Assembly: GCA_031363915.1 (NCBI GenBank)
Contig: JANLVI010000012.1
Span: 1 to 64,000, forward strand
DNA: 64,000 nucleotides
Origin: JANLVI01 sp031363915
Lineage (GTDB): Bacteria; Vulcanimicrobiota; Vulcanimicrobiia; Vulcanimicrobiales; Vulcanimicrobiaceae
Direction: 5' to 3'
In this document: piece after piece, positions 50,701-58,856 of the stretch
How the letters are laid out: each line of letters begins with the position of its first letter
Numbering within the stretch: the stretch's first letter is position 1
The notes under the pieces: generated by a model
Told to the model about the DNA's origin: nothing
What the model saw: the letters and a program-made list of their open reading frames with translations, nothing else
The model's database searches: none
Translations under genes and position numbers: made by a program

Positions 50701-51126
50701 TTAAGCATCCGGCGCGAGGTTCGATCCAAGCGTAAAGGCCACCAGATCCTCCACGAGCGCGACCACGGTATCGGGGATTTTCTCGGCCGCCGAGACGCGG
50801 ATGCGCTCACACGCAAACGATCCCGCGACGGCACCGAGCACGCCCAGTCCGATCGCGATCCGGCGGTCGACGTCCTCGACATCCTGCGTCACGATGGCAC
50901 CGCTGACGCCGCCGGAAACCGCGCGCACCACGAGCGGTGCAATCATCGTCCGCGAGGGCGTAAACGGCAGCTTGTCGACGAGCATCTCGCCGAGCATCGC
51001 CATCGTGAGAACGGCGGAAATGTTATCCTTTGTTTTCGCGCGCGCGATTGCGGGCGCCGCCATCGAGCGCATCCCCGCGACCACACCAATGCCGAAAGCA
51101 CGCAAATACGCCGACGTCACATCCAT
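50701..51126 (-). CDS. DUF4126-family membrane protein
   Basis: 141 residues. MDVTSAYLRAFGIGVVAGMRSMAAPAI is characteristic: the G-x-R-S/T element after the first helix is shared by DUF4126 proteins. Further segments (AVLTMAMLGEMLVDKLP, GVSGAIVTQDVEDVDRRIAIGLGVLGAVAGS) follow the family pattern. Function is unknown. It is convergent with the PEBP gene; the 77 bases between them contain TTAACG-type short repeats. Confidence 0.7.
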   Translation of the reverse strand: MDVTSAYLRAFGIGVVAGMRSMAAPAIARAKTKDNISAVLTMAMLGEMLVDKLPFTPSRTMIAPLVVRAVSGGVSGAIVTQDVEDVDRRIAIGLGVLGAVAGSFACERIRVSAAEKIPDTVVALVEDLVAFTLGSNLAPDA

Positions 51127-51165
51127 GACGTCGGCGTACCCGTGCCTAGCGTTGGCGAAACGCTA

Positions 51166-52323
51166 CTACTGTGCGTGGTTGAAAAAGGCGTTCAAGAAGC
51201 CGAAATTGTTGTTCGCGTTGTGCAACACGTTGAGCGTGATTTGCTGCTGGAGTTGTGTCGATGCGAACTGCGTGGCGGCCTGACCGACGTTCAGATCGGT
51301 GATATTGGAGGCCGACTGCTGCAGGTTCACCGAGGCGATATTGCTGTTGTTAATATCGTTTTGGATCGAAACTTCTTGGGCGCCGACTTGGGCGCGCGCG
51401 CTCGAGAGATTCTGAAGGGCTGAGTTGATCTGGCCTTGGGCGTTGGTGGCCGTCTGGCTTGAGGAAAAGTCGATGTTGACCAGGCCGAGCGCGCTCGAGC
51501 TGCCGTTGGGGAGCGTGAGCTGGGTCGTCGCGCCTTGGTTTGCGCCGGTCTGGACCGTCGCGCCGGTGCCCGTCGTGCCGGCGGTCGCGCCGGTGACCTG
51601 GATGGTCGACGTCGTGCCGACGTCGAGCGAACTGAGGTTGCCGACGGTGAAAGTGGTGCCATTGACGGTGGTCGTCGCACCCGAGGCCAGTAGCGGGCCT
51701 GCGGTGACCGTGCCGGTCGCGGTGTCCGTGGTGGTGACCTGGGCTTGAATCACGCCGCCGTTGTTTACGACGCTGAGCCCGATCGTCTCGGCCGTCGCGG
51801 CCGGTGCGGCGCTCACGGCGCTGGCAAGTTGTCCGCCGCCCGAGAGCGAGGCATTCGATGTAACTGCCGCCGCTGCCGGCGCCGCTGCGGTCGTGCCCTG
51901 GAAGCTGCCGTCGAGCAACTGGTTGCCGTTGAACTGCGTGTTCTGGGCGTTGGAATTGATCTGCTGAACGAGCTGGTTGGCTTCGGTCTGCAGGCTGCCG
52001 CGCTGAGCGGGGCTCAGGAAATCGCTCGAAGCCTGAATCGCGAGCTGCGACAGGCGCTGCAGCGAGTCGCTCGATGAGGAGAGTCCACCTTCAGCGACGG
52101 CGGCAGCGTTACCGGCGTCCTGCGCGTTCGCGGCGCCCTGGTCGAAGCCGTTGACTTGCGCCTGCAGCGACGCGGCGATCGCCGCACCCGACGGGTCGGA
52201 AGCAGCCGAGGTGATGCGCTTGCCGCTCGAGAGCTGATTGCTCTGATCGAGCAAACGTTGCTGGTATTGCGCCAGCGGGGTAAGCGCGGCATTTGCGGTC
52301 GATGCGCTGATTCCAAATGACAT
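51166..52323 (-). CDS. Flagellin
   Basis: 385 residues. The D0/D1 N-terminal helices (SFGISASTANAALTPLAQYQQRLLDQSNQLSSGKRITSAASDPSG) are typical, with the SSGxRIxSAxDDxxG motif. The central part (about 150-290) is Ala/Thr/Gly-rich and variable. The C-terminal D1/D0 helices are recognisable (LSSARAQVGAQEVSIQNDIN, QSASNITDLNVGQAATQFAS), but the extreme end is Asn/Phe-rich (NNNFGFLNAFFNHAQ) rather than the usual LL[R/K]. It has a GGAGGAAG ribosome-binding site and a sigma-28-like promoter. No other flagellar gene is in the window. Confidence 0.9.
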   Translation of the reverse strand: MSFGISASTANAALTPLAQYQQRLLDQSNQLSSGKRITSAASDPSGAAIAASLQAQVNGFDQGAANAQDAGNAAAVAEGGLSSSSDSLQRLSQLAIQASSDFLSPAQRGSLQTEANQLVQQINSNAQNTQFNGNQLLDGSFQGTTAAAPAAAAVTSNASLSGGGQLASAVSAAPAATAETIGLSVVNNGGVIQAQVTTTDTATGTVTAGPLLASGATTTVNGTTFTVGNLSSLDVGTTSTIQVTGATAGTTGTGATVQTGANQGATTQLTLPNGSSSALGLVNIDFSSSQTATNAQGQINSALQNLSSARAQVGAQEVSIQNDINNSNIASVNLQQSASNITDLNVGQAATQFASTQLQQQITLNVLHNANNNFGFLNAFFNHAQ

Positions 52324-52382
52324 TGACTTCCTCCGTGCGGGGCCGACCGGGCCCCGGTTGCTCGCTACTGCTAGCTTACCAG

Positions 52383-52410
52383 ATATCGGCGCTCGGGGGC
52401 CAAAGCGTTA
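52383..52410 (-). promoter_or_regulatory. Sigma-28 (FliA)-type promoter of the flagellin gene
   Basis: Minus strand: TAAC (52410-52407), 16 bases, GCCGATAT (52390-52383). The -10 matches the FliA consensus GCCGATAA in seven of eight positions. A GC-rich hairpin GGGGCC-cggtc-GGCCCC lies in the leader between it and the ribosome-binding site. Confidence 0.65.
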
Positions 52411-52530
52411 GGGGCTCGCTGTCTTGCCCGTTAGATGTGACGAGCGTCCGCAGGAGGCCGTGTCGCAGCACGTCCCCCGCACCTAGTTCGAGATAGATGA
52501 ATCCGTTCACCAAACGACGATAGCACGACG

Positions 52531-53379
52531 ATGCCAAGACAAGAAAAGCGCGTCATCGGCGGCGGCGGTACGGCGATTGCGACCGCGGCTGTCGGTCCCG
52601 AAACCGTGCAACCGATCATCTTCATTCATGGGTGGTCGCAGTCGGCGCACGCCTGGGACGGTGCACTGCATGGAGCGCTCGCCGAAGACTATCGCCTGAT
52701 CGCGATTGATCTGCGAGGTCATGGGCGCAGCGATCGTCCCGACCCGGTCGTGTCTTATCGGGAAAGTAAGCTCTGGGCTGACGACGTCGCCGCCGTCATC
52801 TCCGCGTACGATCTCAAGAAGCCGATTCTCGTTGGCTGGTCGTACGGCGGGTACGTGATCGCTGATTACCTCCGCCACTATGGCGAGGGCAACGTCGGCG
52901 GCGTACTCTTCGCGGGGGCGATCACCCAGCGCGCGACGGAGAAAGCGAAGCGTTACCGGAACGCCGAGAGCGGCGCGCGGTTCAAAGCCGCGATGACCCC
53001 GGGCGGCAACAACCGGGAGGCGGCACGCGATTTTCTCCGCCTCTGCACGTACGATGCACTGCCGCCTGCCCGCGTCGAATCCCTGATCGACGAGATGGCG
53101 CTCGTCCCGGTCGAGGTGCGGGCTGCGCTCTTCGACCGTCCGACGATCGACAACGACGATGTCCTCGCGAAGCTGACGATCCCCGTCACGGCCGTACACG
53201 GCGCCGAGGACCGGATCGTCTTACCTGCATCCGCCGAGGACCATGCGGCAGTCGTCCCGGGAATAACCCTGCGAATCTACCCTGGCGTCGGGCACATGCC
53301 GTTCGAAGAAGCTCCGGCGGACTTCGAAGCCGACATGCGGGAACTCGCCGAAACGGTGGCCCGGGGTGCATCCCACTAG
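52531..53379 (+). CDS. Alpha/beta hydrolase
   Basis: 282 residues. IIFIHGWSQSAHAWDGAL gives the oxyanion-hole H-G, VGWSYGG the nucleophile elbow (G-x-S-x-G), HGAEDRIVL the acid, and GVGHMPFEEAP the catalytic His. This is the set of a non-haem peroxidase, esterase or epoxide-hydrolase-like enzyme. The segment AGAITQRATEKAKRYRNAES suggests a cap domain. The substrate is unknown. No signal peptide. hsp20 follows, with a CIRCE-like site beginning 1 base after its stop. Confidence 0.85.
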   Translation: MPRQEKRVIGGGGTAIATAAVGPETVQPIIFIHGWSQSAHAWDGALHGALAEDYRLIAIDLRGHGRSDRPDPVVSYRESKLWADDVAAVISAYDLKKPILVGWSYGGYVIADYLRHYGEGNVGGVLFAGAITQRATEKAKRYRNAESGARFKAAMTPGGNNREAARDFLRLCTYDALPPARVESLIDEMALVPVEVRAALFDRPTIDNDDVLAKLTIPVTAVHGAEDRIVLPASAEDHAAVVPGITLRIYPGVGHMPFEEAPADFEADMRELAETVARGASH

Positions 53380-53380
53380 G

Positions 53381-53407
53381 CTAGCAGTGTGTTCATAAGA
53401 GTGCTAA
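53381..53407 (+). promoter_or_regulatory. CIRCE-like HrcA operator before hsp20-lon
   Basis: CTAGCAGTG, 9 bases, GAGTGCTAA. The right arm is a perfect CIRCE half-site; the left matches TTAGCACTC in six of nine positions. It has the same spacing as the site before groES and lies 25 bases before the hsp20 GTG. Confidence 0.65.
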
Positions 53408-53432
53408 TGACTCTTGAAAGGATCGAGGCAAC

Positions 53433-53849
53433 GTGAGACAAGGCGACGAGTTCGACTTGGCCTTCGCCGAATTCGCGACACGGTCGTGGAGCGGGCACTT
53501 TGAACCGAACACCGACGTCTTCTTCGATGATGCCGGCGAGCGGATCGTGGTTCACGTGGAACTTGCGGGCATCGATGCCGAGAGCTTACGCGTGGGTGTG
53601 GACGAGCGCCATCTGGTGATCGTCGGGTCGCGAACTCCCGGTGCACGCCACGGCTCGCTCCTCCAAAAAGAAATCCAATACGGCGAGTTCGTAAAAAAAA
53701 TTCGTCTGCCGGTGCCCATCTCATACGAAGATGCAAGCGCCCTTTACCGCGACGGCATCCTCACCATCGAGTTGCCGGTCTCTGCGACCAGTCATTTCCC
53801 GACGCACCGGACCGAAATCCGGATGATCGTCAGAAGGACCCCCGCCTAA
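53433..53849 (+). CDS. Small heat-shock protein Hsp20
   Basis: 138 residues from GTG 53433. The alpha-crystallin domain spans about 28-118: NTDVFFDDAGERIVVHVELAGIDAESLRVGVDERHLVIVGSR, then YGEFVKKIRLPVPI and the conserved Y-R-D-G-I-L-T-I-E-L-P (canonical A-x-x-x-N-G-V-L). The C-terminal I-x-I/V anchor is weak (IRMIV). An ATP-independent holdase. Its stop overlaps the lon ATG (TAATG), so the holdase and Lon are made together under heat-shock control. Confidence 0.9.
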   Translation: MRQGDEFDLAFAEFATRSWSGHFEPNTDVFFDDAGERIVVHVELAGIDAESLRVGVDERHLVIVGSRTPGARHGSLLQKEIQYGEFVKKIRLPVPISYEDASALYRDGILTIELPVSATSHFPTHRTEIRMIVRRTPA

Positions 53850-56314
53850 TGGCATCCCGTTCAAAAACTCCTGACATCATCGGAATTCTGCCGCTGCAAG
53901 AAGCGGTACTCTTCCCGAACACCGTGATTCCGCTAGCCGTTGTAAAGCGGCCGGGCATTGCGCTCGTTGAAGAAGCGCTGCGCGAAGGCAAGCAGATCGG
54001 ACTCGTCGTTCTCAAAGATAAAGAGATCGACGATCCGGGCCCGGGCGACATCCGTCGCTACGGCACGATCGGCACGATCCAGAAAATGCTCAAGGTGCCG
54101 GACGGCACGCTGCGCTGCATCGTTGCGGGCGGCGACGTGTTCCGCATCGATGACTACGTGCAGACCGAACCGTATCTTGCGGCGACCTACACGACGATGC
54201 CGGATATCACCAAAGAATCCGACGAGCTCGTCGCGATGCAGCGCAACCTCGGCACGCTCTTTCAGAAATTGCTCGGCTACCTTCCCCAAGCTCCGCGCGA
54301 GATGGAGATGGAAGTCAACAATATCAACGACCCGAACCTGCTGACGTATTTCGTCGCAAGCTCGATGCGTCTGGATACGAACGACCGCCAGGCATTGCTC
54401 GAAGAGCGCAACACCGAAAAACGCTTGCGTAAGCTCACCATGCTCATCACAAAAGAGCTCGAAGTGGTGGAACTGGGTCACAAGATCCAGGGCGACATCC
54501 AGCGCGAGATGGAAAAGAACCAGCGCGACTTCTACCTGCGCCAGCAACTGCGTGCGATTCAGGAAGAGCTCGGCGAGACCGATCCGCAGCAAGCCGAAGT
54601 CAACGAACTGCGCAAGAAGATCGACGAAGCGCAGATGCCAGAAGATGCGAAGAAGTCAGCCGATCGCGAACTCGACCGGCTCTCCAAAGTCCCGACTGCA
54701 TCGCCGGAATACAGCGTCATCCGCACGTATCTGGACTGGCTCGTGCAGCTGCCGTGGGGCAAGACGACGAGCGACCAGATCGATATCGCGCAAGCGCGTC
54801 GCGTGCTCGATGAAGATCACTACGGTCTGGATAAGATCAAAGAACGTATCATCGAGTATTTAGCCGTCGGCAAACTCAAGAACAAGCTGACGGGCCCGAT
54901 TCTGTGCTTCGTCGGACCGCCGGGCGTCGGCAAGACCTCGCTTGGACAATCCATCGCAAAAGCGATGGGTCGTAAGTTCGTGCGTCTCTCGGTTGGCGGC
55001 GTACGCGATGAAGCGGAAATCCGCGGACATCGCCGCACCTACATCGGCGCGATGCCGGGCACGATCGTGCGCGCTCTGCGTGATGCCGGGACGAAGAATC
55101 CGGTCATGATGATCGATGAGATCGACAAGGTCGGTGGCGACTATCGCGGCGACCCGCAGTCGGCGCTGCTCGAAGTGCTCGACCCCGAGCAAAACAACTC
55201 ATTCCGCGATCACTACCTCGATCTGCCCTTCGATCTCTCGCAAGTGCTCTTCGTGTGTACGGCAAACCAGCTCGACTCGATCAGCGGCCCCCTGCGCGAT
55301 CGCATGGAGATCATCACGCTCTCGGGCTACACCGAACTCGAGAAAATTCAAATCGCCAAACGCTACCTCGTGCCCAAGCAGCGCAAAGCCAATGGCTTGC
55401 GCGAAGTGCAAGTGCAGATCAACGATGCCGCGATCAAATCGGTCATCGGCGACTACACGCGCGAGGCGGGTGTCCGTAACCTCGAGCGCGAGATCGGCAC
55501 CATCTTCCGCAAGACCGCACGCAAGATCGCGGAGAACGCGCGTTACAAAGGCCGGATCAAGCCGGACACCCTGGTCGAGTATCTGCAGAAGCCGCGCTAC
55601 TACAACGAAGTCAAGAAACGCGTCGCCTCGGTTGGCGTCTCGACGGGTCTTGCCTACACGCCGGTCGGCGGCGACATTCTCTTCATCGAAACAACGGCGA
55701 TGCCGGGCAGCGGCAAGTTGACCCTCACCGGTCAGCTCGGCGATGTGATGAAAGAATCGGCAACGGCGGCGCTCTCGTTCATCCGCTCGCGCTCTGCGGA
55801 ACTCGGCCTGGCCGATGACTGGTTCGCGAAGCACGACATGCACATTCACGTGCCGGCAGGCGCCATCCCCAAAGACGGACCGTCTGCGGGAATTGCGATC
55901 GCAACCTCGATCACCTCGTACCTCACCAACATCAAGGTCGATTCCGACCTTGCCATGACGGGCGAGATCACGCTCACGGGTCAAGTGTTGCCGATCGGCG
56001 GGGTAAAAGAAAAAGTGCTCGGTGCAAAGCGCGCCGGCATCAAGAAGATCTTGCTGCCCAAGCGCAACGAGATGGACCTCGAGGATGTGCCGAAGGAAGT
56101 CCGCGACACCATCGAGTTCCACTTCGTCGAGGAACTGAGCGAAGTTCTGCAGCACGCGCTCGGCAAGCGCATCATCACCCCGGTGCTGCTCGGCCCAGAC
56201 GAAACGCACCGCGCCAGCAACGTCGTACCGATGCGACCATCGGCAAAGACAAAACAGCAGCGCGAACGCAAACGTCCCGTCGCTCGGTCAGGCGTTCAAA
56301 CCCGCAAACGCTAA
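53849..56314 (+). CDS. lon: ATP-dependent protease Lon
   Basis: 821 residues. N-terminal substrate-recognition domain (about 1-210: IGILPLQEAVLFPNTVIPLAV) and coiled coil, AAA+ module with Walker A GPPGVGKTSLGQ near residue 355 and Walker B VMMIDEIDKV near 417, and the protease domain with the catalytic Ser in PKDGPSAG near 678 and Lys in GGVKEKVLGAKRAG near 722. It ends in a Lys/Arg-rich tail. It degrades misfolded and regulatory proteins in the cytosol. Co-transcribed with hsp20. Confidence 0.95.
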   Translation: MASRSKTPDIIGILPLQEAVLFPNTVIPLAVVKRPGIALVEEALREGKQIGLVVLKDKEIDDPGPGDIRRYGTIGTIQKMLKVPDGTLRCIVAGGDVFRIDDYVQTEPYLAATYTTMPDITKESDELVAMQRNLGTLFQKLLGYLPQAPREMEMEVNNINDPNLLTYFVASSMRLDTNDRQALLEERNTEKRLRKLTMLITKELEVVELGHKIQGDIQREMEKNQRDFYLRQQLRAIQEELGETDPQQAEVNELRKKIDEAQMPEDAKKSADRELDRLSKVPTASPEYSVIRTYLDWLVQLPWGKTTSDQIDIAQARRVLDEDHYGLDKIKERIIEYLAVGKLKNKLTGPILCFVGPPGVGKTSLGQSIAKAMGRKFVRLSVGGVRDEAEIRGHRRTYIGAMPGTIVRALRDAGTKNPVMMIDEIDKVGGDYRGDPQSALLEVLDPEQNNSFRDHYLDLPFDLSQVLFVCTANQLDSISGPLRDRMEIITLSGYTELEKIQIAKRYLVPKQRKANGLREVQVQINDAAIKSVIGDYTREAGVRNLEREIGTIFRKTARKIAENARYKGRIKPDTLVEYLQKPRYYNEVKKRVASVGVSTGLAYTPVGGDILFIETTAMPGSGKLTLTGQLGDVMKESATAALSFIRSRSAELGLADDWFAKHDMHIHVPAGAIPKDGPSAGIAIATSITSYLTNIKVDSDLAMTGEITLTGQVLPIGGVKEKVLGAKRAGIKKILLPKRNEMDLEDVPKEVRDTIEFHFVEELSEVLQHALGKRIITPVLLGPDETHRASNVVPMRPSAKTKQQRERKRPVARSGVQTRKR

Positions 56315-56712
56315 CGCGCCGTCATCACCTGAGGTAAGAGTCGAACCAAGGCCGCCCCGTCGATTGCGACGGAGCGGCCTTCGACTATTGCGCGGCGGCC
56401 GAAACGGTCGATTACGATGGTGAGGCGGTCGCGTTCGGCGGGGTCGCGGAACGTAATGATCCAGCGCGCGTCGGTGTGGCCCGGCGATTCGACGATTGCC
56501 GTGCGCGCAAATGCCGTTGCGACTTCGTTGATGATCCAGATATCGGTTGTGAGAAAGTGTTCGTCGGCGAATAGTTTTACGTCATCGGCGCTGAGCGCGG
56601 CGCGCGTGCGTAGATCGTCGCTTACGTGCACGATCGTAAGCTCGGAGAATTCGCGTCGTCGGGCGATGGCTGTGGTTACGAACGGCGGGCGATGCATGGT
56701 AAATGGAATCAT
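56311..56712 (-). CDS. Hypothetical protein, 133 aa
   Basis: Soluble, mixed alpha/beta composition: SADDVKLFADEHFLTTDIWIINEVATAFA, HTDARWIITFRDPAERDRLTIVIDRFG. Stop overlaps the lon stop by 4 bases and start overlaps the stop of the M91-like gene by 4 bases (ATGA), so it is the second gene of that unit. It could be a partner or immunity-type protein for the peptidase; this is speculation from position only. No family recognised. Confidence 0.5.
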   Translation of the reverse strand: MIPFTMHRPPFVTTAIARRREFSELTIVHVSDDLRTRAALSADDVKLFADEHFLTTDIWIINEVATAFARTAIVESPGHTDARWIITFRDPAERDRLTIVIDRFGRRAIVEGRSVAIDGAALVRLLPQVMTAR

Positions 56713-57227
56713 CGCGCGACCGGCGAGGCGACGGCGTACACCGAACCGCGATGATCGTGGCGCACGTCTTCGCCAAGCGTGCGCGCCGCATGCGTTTCCG
56801 AACCGGTGATCACACGTTTCTCTTCAAGATTATCGTAACTCGGATCGTACCGGCTTGCGAACTGCTCGGCTTTGCGCGGATCGAACGTCGCATGGTCGAT
56901 TTCATGCCCGAGCCCAAGCGCCGCCGATTGGTGCCCGCCGCAGGTCGTGCGTAGCGCGCTGTACGGATCCCAGTTGATCTGGTGGCGCGTTGGATCGTAC
57001 GAGTCGTTTCCATCGTGAATGATGTTGAGACGATAGTGCGTCAAGCCGTGTTCGAGTTTGTCGATTAGGCCGCGCTCGATGGAGTCGCCCTGCAAGTAAT
57101 TCACAGCGGTGTCGAATACGGCGGCGGCAGATTTTGGCACGCCGAGCGAGCCGTAGGAAACGAGAGCCTCGTTCGCTTGCGGTCGCCGGGGCAGGGTGGT
57201 GTCGGTCGTACGCATGGTTATCTCCAA
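56709..57227 (-). CDS. M91 (NleD-like) zinc metallopeptidase-like protein
   Basis: 172 residues. The segment SAALGLGHEIDHATF contains HExxH, and its surroundings match the M91 peptidase family (PF14891). A Y-D-P-x-x-x-x-I-N-W-D-P strand precedes it, and EEKRVITGSETHAARTLGE, with a further Glu and His, follows it. M91 founder NleD is a type III effector that cleaves host JNK/p38, but most bacterial members have unknown targets. There is no Sec signal peptide. Start may be 57227 or ATG 57215. Confidence 0.65.
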   Translation of the reverse strand: MEITMRTTDTTLPRRPQANEALVSYGSLGVPKSAAAVFDTAVNYLQGDSIERGLIDKLEHGLTHYRLNIIHDGNDSYDPTRHQINWDPYSALRTTCGGHQSAALGLGHEIDHATFDPRKAEQFASRYDPSYDNLEEKRVITGSETHAARTLGEDVRHDHRGSVYAVASPVAR

Positions 57228-57305
57228 GGCGGGTGGTCATGCGACCAATCACGCTTGCGGGAGAATCAACAACAGGCGCAACCAAGCGCCCATCGACCGG
57301 CTTTG

Positions 57306-58277
57306 ATGAAATGGATGAAAACGATCGAGGCCGGCGCGCCGAATCTTGCCGTCGTCGCTGCTGCCGTACCAACACGCGTCCGTGGCGATGCGATCAAACT
57401 CTCCGTCGCACTCTTCGCGGTGTGGGTGTTCTGGGGATCGACGTTCGCGGGCATGCGCCTCGCGGTCGCATCGATCCCGGTCTTCGCGATGGTCTCCTCG
57501 CGCTTTCTTGTCGCCGGTTTGCTGCTCTTGGCGTTCACGGTCATCACCGGGAAAGCAACGCGCATCACGCGCGCCGACCTCACGCGCGCGCTCGTTACCG
57601 GCACGACGCTGTTGCTTGTCGGCAACAGTCTCTCGACGTGGTGCGTGCAGTTCATTCCCACGGGCGTCGCATCGCTGCTGGTAAGCCTTTCGCCGGTCTA
57701 CATGACGTTCTTTGACTACGTGCTCTATCGCAATCGGCCGTCGCGCTTTGCGATCGCCGGTATGGCGCTCGGCTTTGGCGGCATGATCCTTTTCGCAATC
57801 CCCAAGGCGTCGGGGCATTTGCCGCTCTTGCCGACCGCCGTGATTTTACTCGGCAGTGTCTCGTGGGCGTTTGGTTCGATCTATCAGCGCCGAGCCGGAG
57901 CCGCGCGGAATTTGCTCATGGCAACGGCACTGCAGATGATCGTGGGCGGTTTGCTCACGGGCGCGGTCTCACTCGCGCTTGGCGAACTGCGCGGATTCGA
58001 TCTGCATACCGTCACGCAAAGCGCGGCTCTCGGCTGGGGTTACCTCGTCGTATTCGGCAGCCTCGGCGGCTACGTCGCCTACCTCTACACGATGCAGCAC
58101 GCGCCGACGTCGCTGGGATCGTCGTACGCGTACGTCAATCCGCTCATCGCGGTAGCGCTTGGAATAGTAGTCTTCCACGAGGCGTTCGCCCCGATCGAAG
58201 CACTTGCGGGGGCTATCATTATCACCGGGGTCGTGTTAATGATGTTGCCCGACCGGAAAGAAATTGCAACAGCGTAA
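57306..58277 (+). CDS. EamA/DMT-family permease
   Basis: 323 residues from ATG 57306. Two EamA repeats of five helices each: VALFAVWVFWGSTFAGMRLAV, RFLVAGLLLLAFTVI, GTTLLLVGNSLSTWCVQFIPTGVASLLVSLSPV in the first; VILLGSVSWAFGSIYQRRAG, MIVGGLLTGAVSLAL, and SSYAYVNPLIAVALGIVVFHE with the PLxA signature in the second. Likely a metabolite or amino-acid exporter; substrate unknown. The longer frame from 57177 is antisense to the peptidase gene. Confidence 0.88.
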   Translation: MKWMKTIEAGAPNLAVVAAAVPTRVRGDAIKLSVALFAVWVFWGSTFAGMRLAVASIPVFAMVSSRFLVAGLLLLAFTVITGKATRITRADLTRALVTGTTLLLVGNSLSTWCVQFIPTGVASLLVSLSPVYMTFFDYVLYRNRPSRFAIAGMALGFGGMILFAIPKASGHLPLLPTAVILLGSVSWAFGSIYQRRAGAARNLLMATALQMIVGGLLTGAVSLALGELRGFDLHTVTQSAALGWGYLVVFGSLGGYVAYLYTMQHAPTSLGSSYAYVNPLIAVALGIVVFHEAFAPIEALAGAIIITGVVLMMLPDRKEIATA

Positions 58278-58398
58278 GTTTCTTACCATTCCGTAACCCA
58301 TGATTTGAGCGCAGTTGCTTGTTTTTTGGGCGCGAACCTGCTTAACTGAACGCGTCACGCTACGGGGTCTTTGACGCCCCGCCTTCTTCGTGGGGTAT

Positions 58399-58851
58399 AT
58401 GGCCGTCAATCATTTTTGCTCGAACTGCGGTCAGCCGATCGTCGGCGATCGCTGCGCGAAGTGCGGCTCGGCACAAATCGCTGCCGCAACTCCGACGTAC
58501 GCGGCGCTGGCGCCGGGGGCGCGCTACATCGGCCAGTGGAATTGGGGCGCATGTCTGCTCTGCCCGTTCTGGCTAATGAACCACGGCCGTGTCGGCCGCG
58601 GCATTCTGTATCTCGCTTTGGCGTTGATCCCCGTGGTCAATCTCGTTTCACTCGGGATGGCGATCGCATACGGCATTCGTGGGAACCTCGTTGCTTCATC
58701 GAGTCGCGCCTTCGCTGACGATGCGCAGTTCGTAGCCGTTCAAAATGCCTGGAGGAACTGGGGAATCGGCGTGACGATCGTTTCAATCTTTCTCGGCATC
58801 GTCGGCTCGATTATCTCCGTCATGGTCAACGGTCTGCCGCATCCCGCATAG
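58399..58851 (+). CDS. Zinc-ribbon membrane protein
   Basis: 150 residues from ATG 58399. An N-terminal zinc ribbon (HFCSNCGQPIVGDRCAKCG, two CxxC pairs) is followed by a linker and two or three hydrophobic segments (WGACLLCPFWLMN, ILYLALALIPVVNLVSLGMAIAYG, IGVTIVSIFLGIVGSIISVMV). Similar zinc-ribbon plus TM proteins occur in DUF2628-like families. Function unknown. The upstream 120 bases contain a weak GGGG/CCCC hairpin only. Confidence 0.65.
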   Translation: MAVNHFCSNCGQPIVGDRCAKCGSAQIAAATPTYAALAPGARYIGQWNWGACLLCPFWLMNHGRVGRGILYLALALIPVVNLVSLGMAIAYGIRGNLVASSSRAFADDAQFVAVQNAWRNWGIGVTIVSIFLGIVGSIISVMVNGLPHPA

Positions 58852-58856
58852 GCGGC

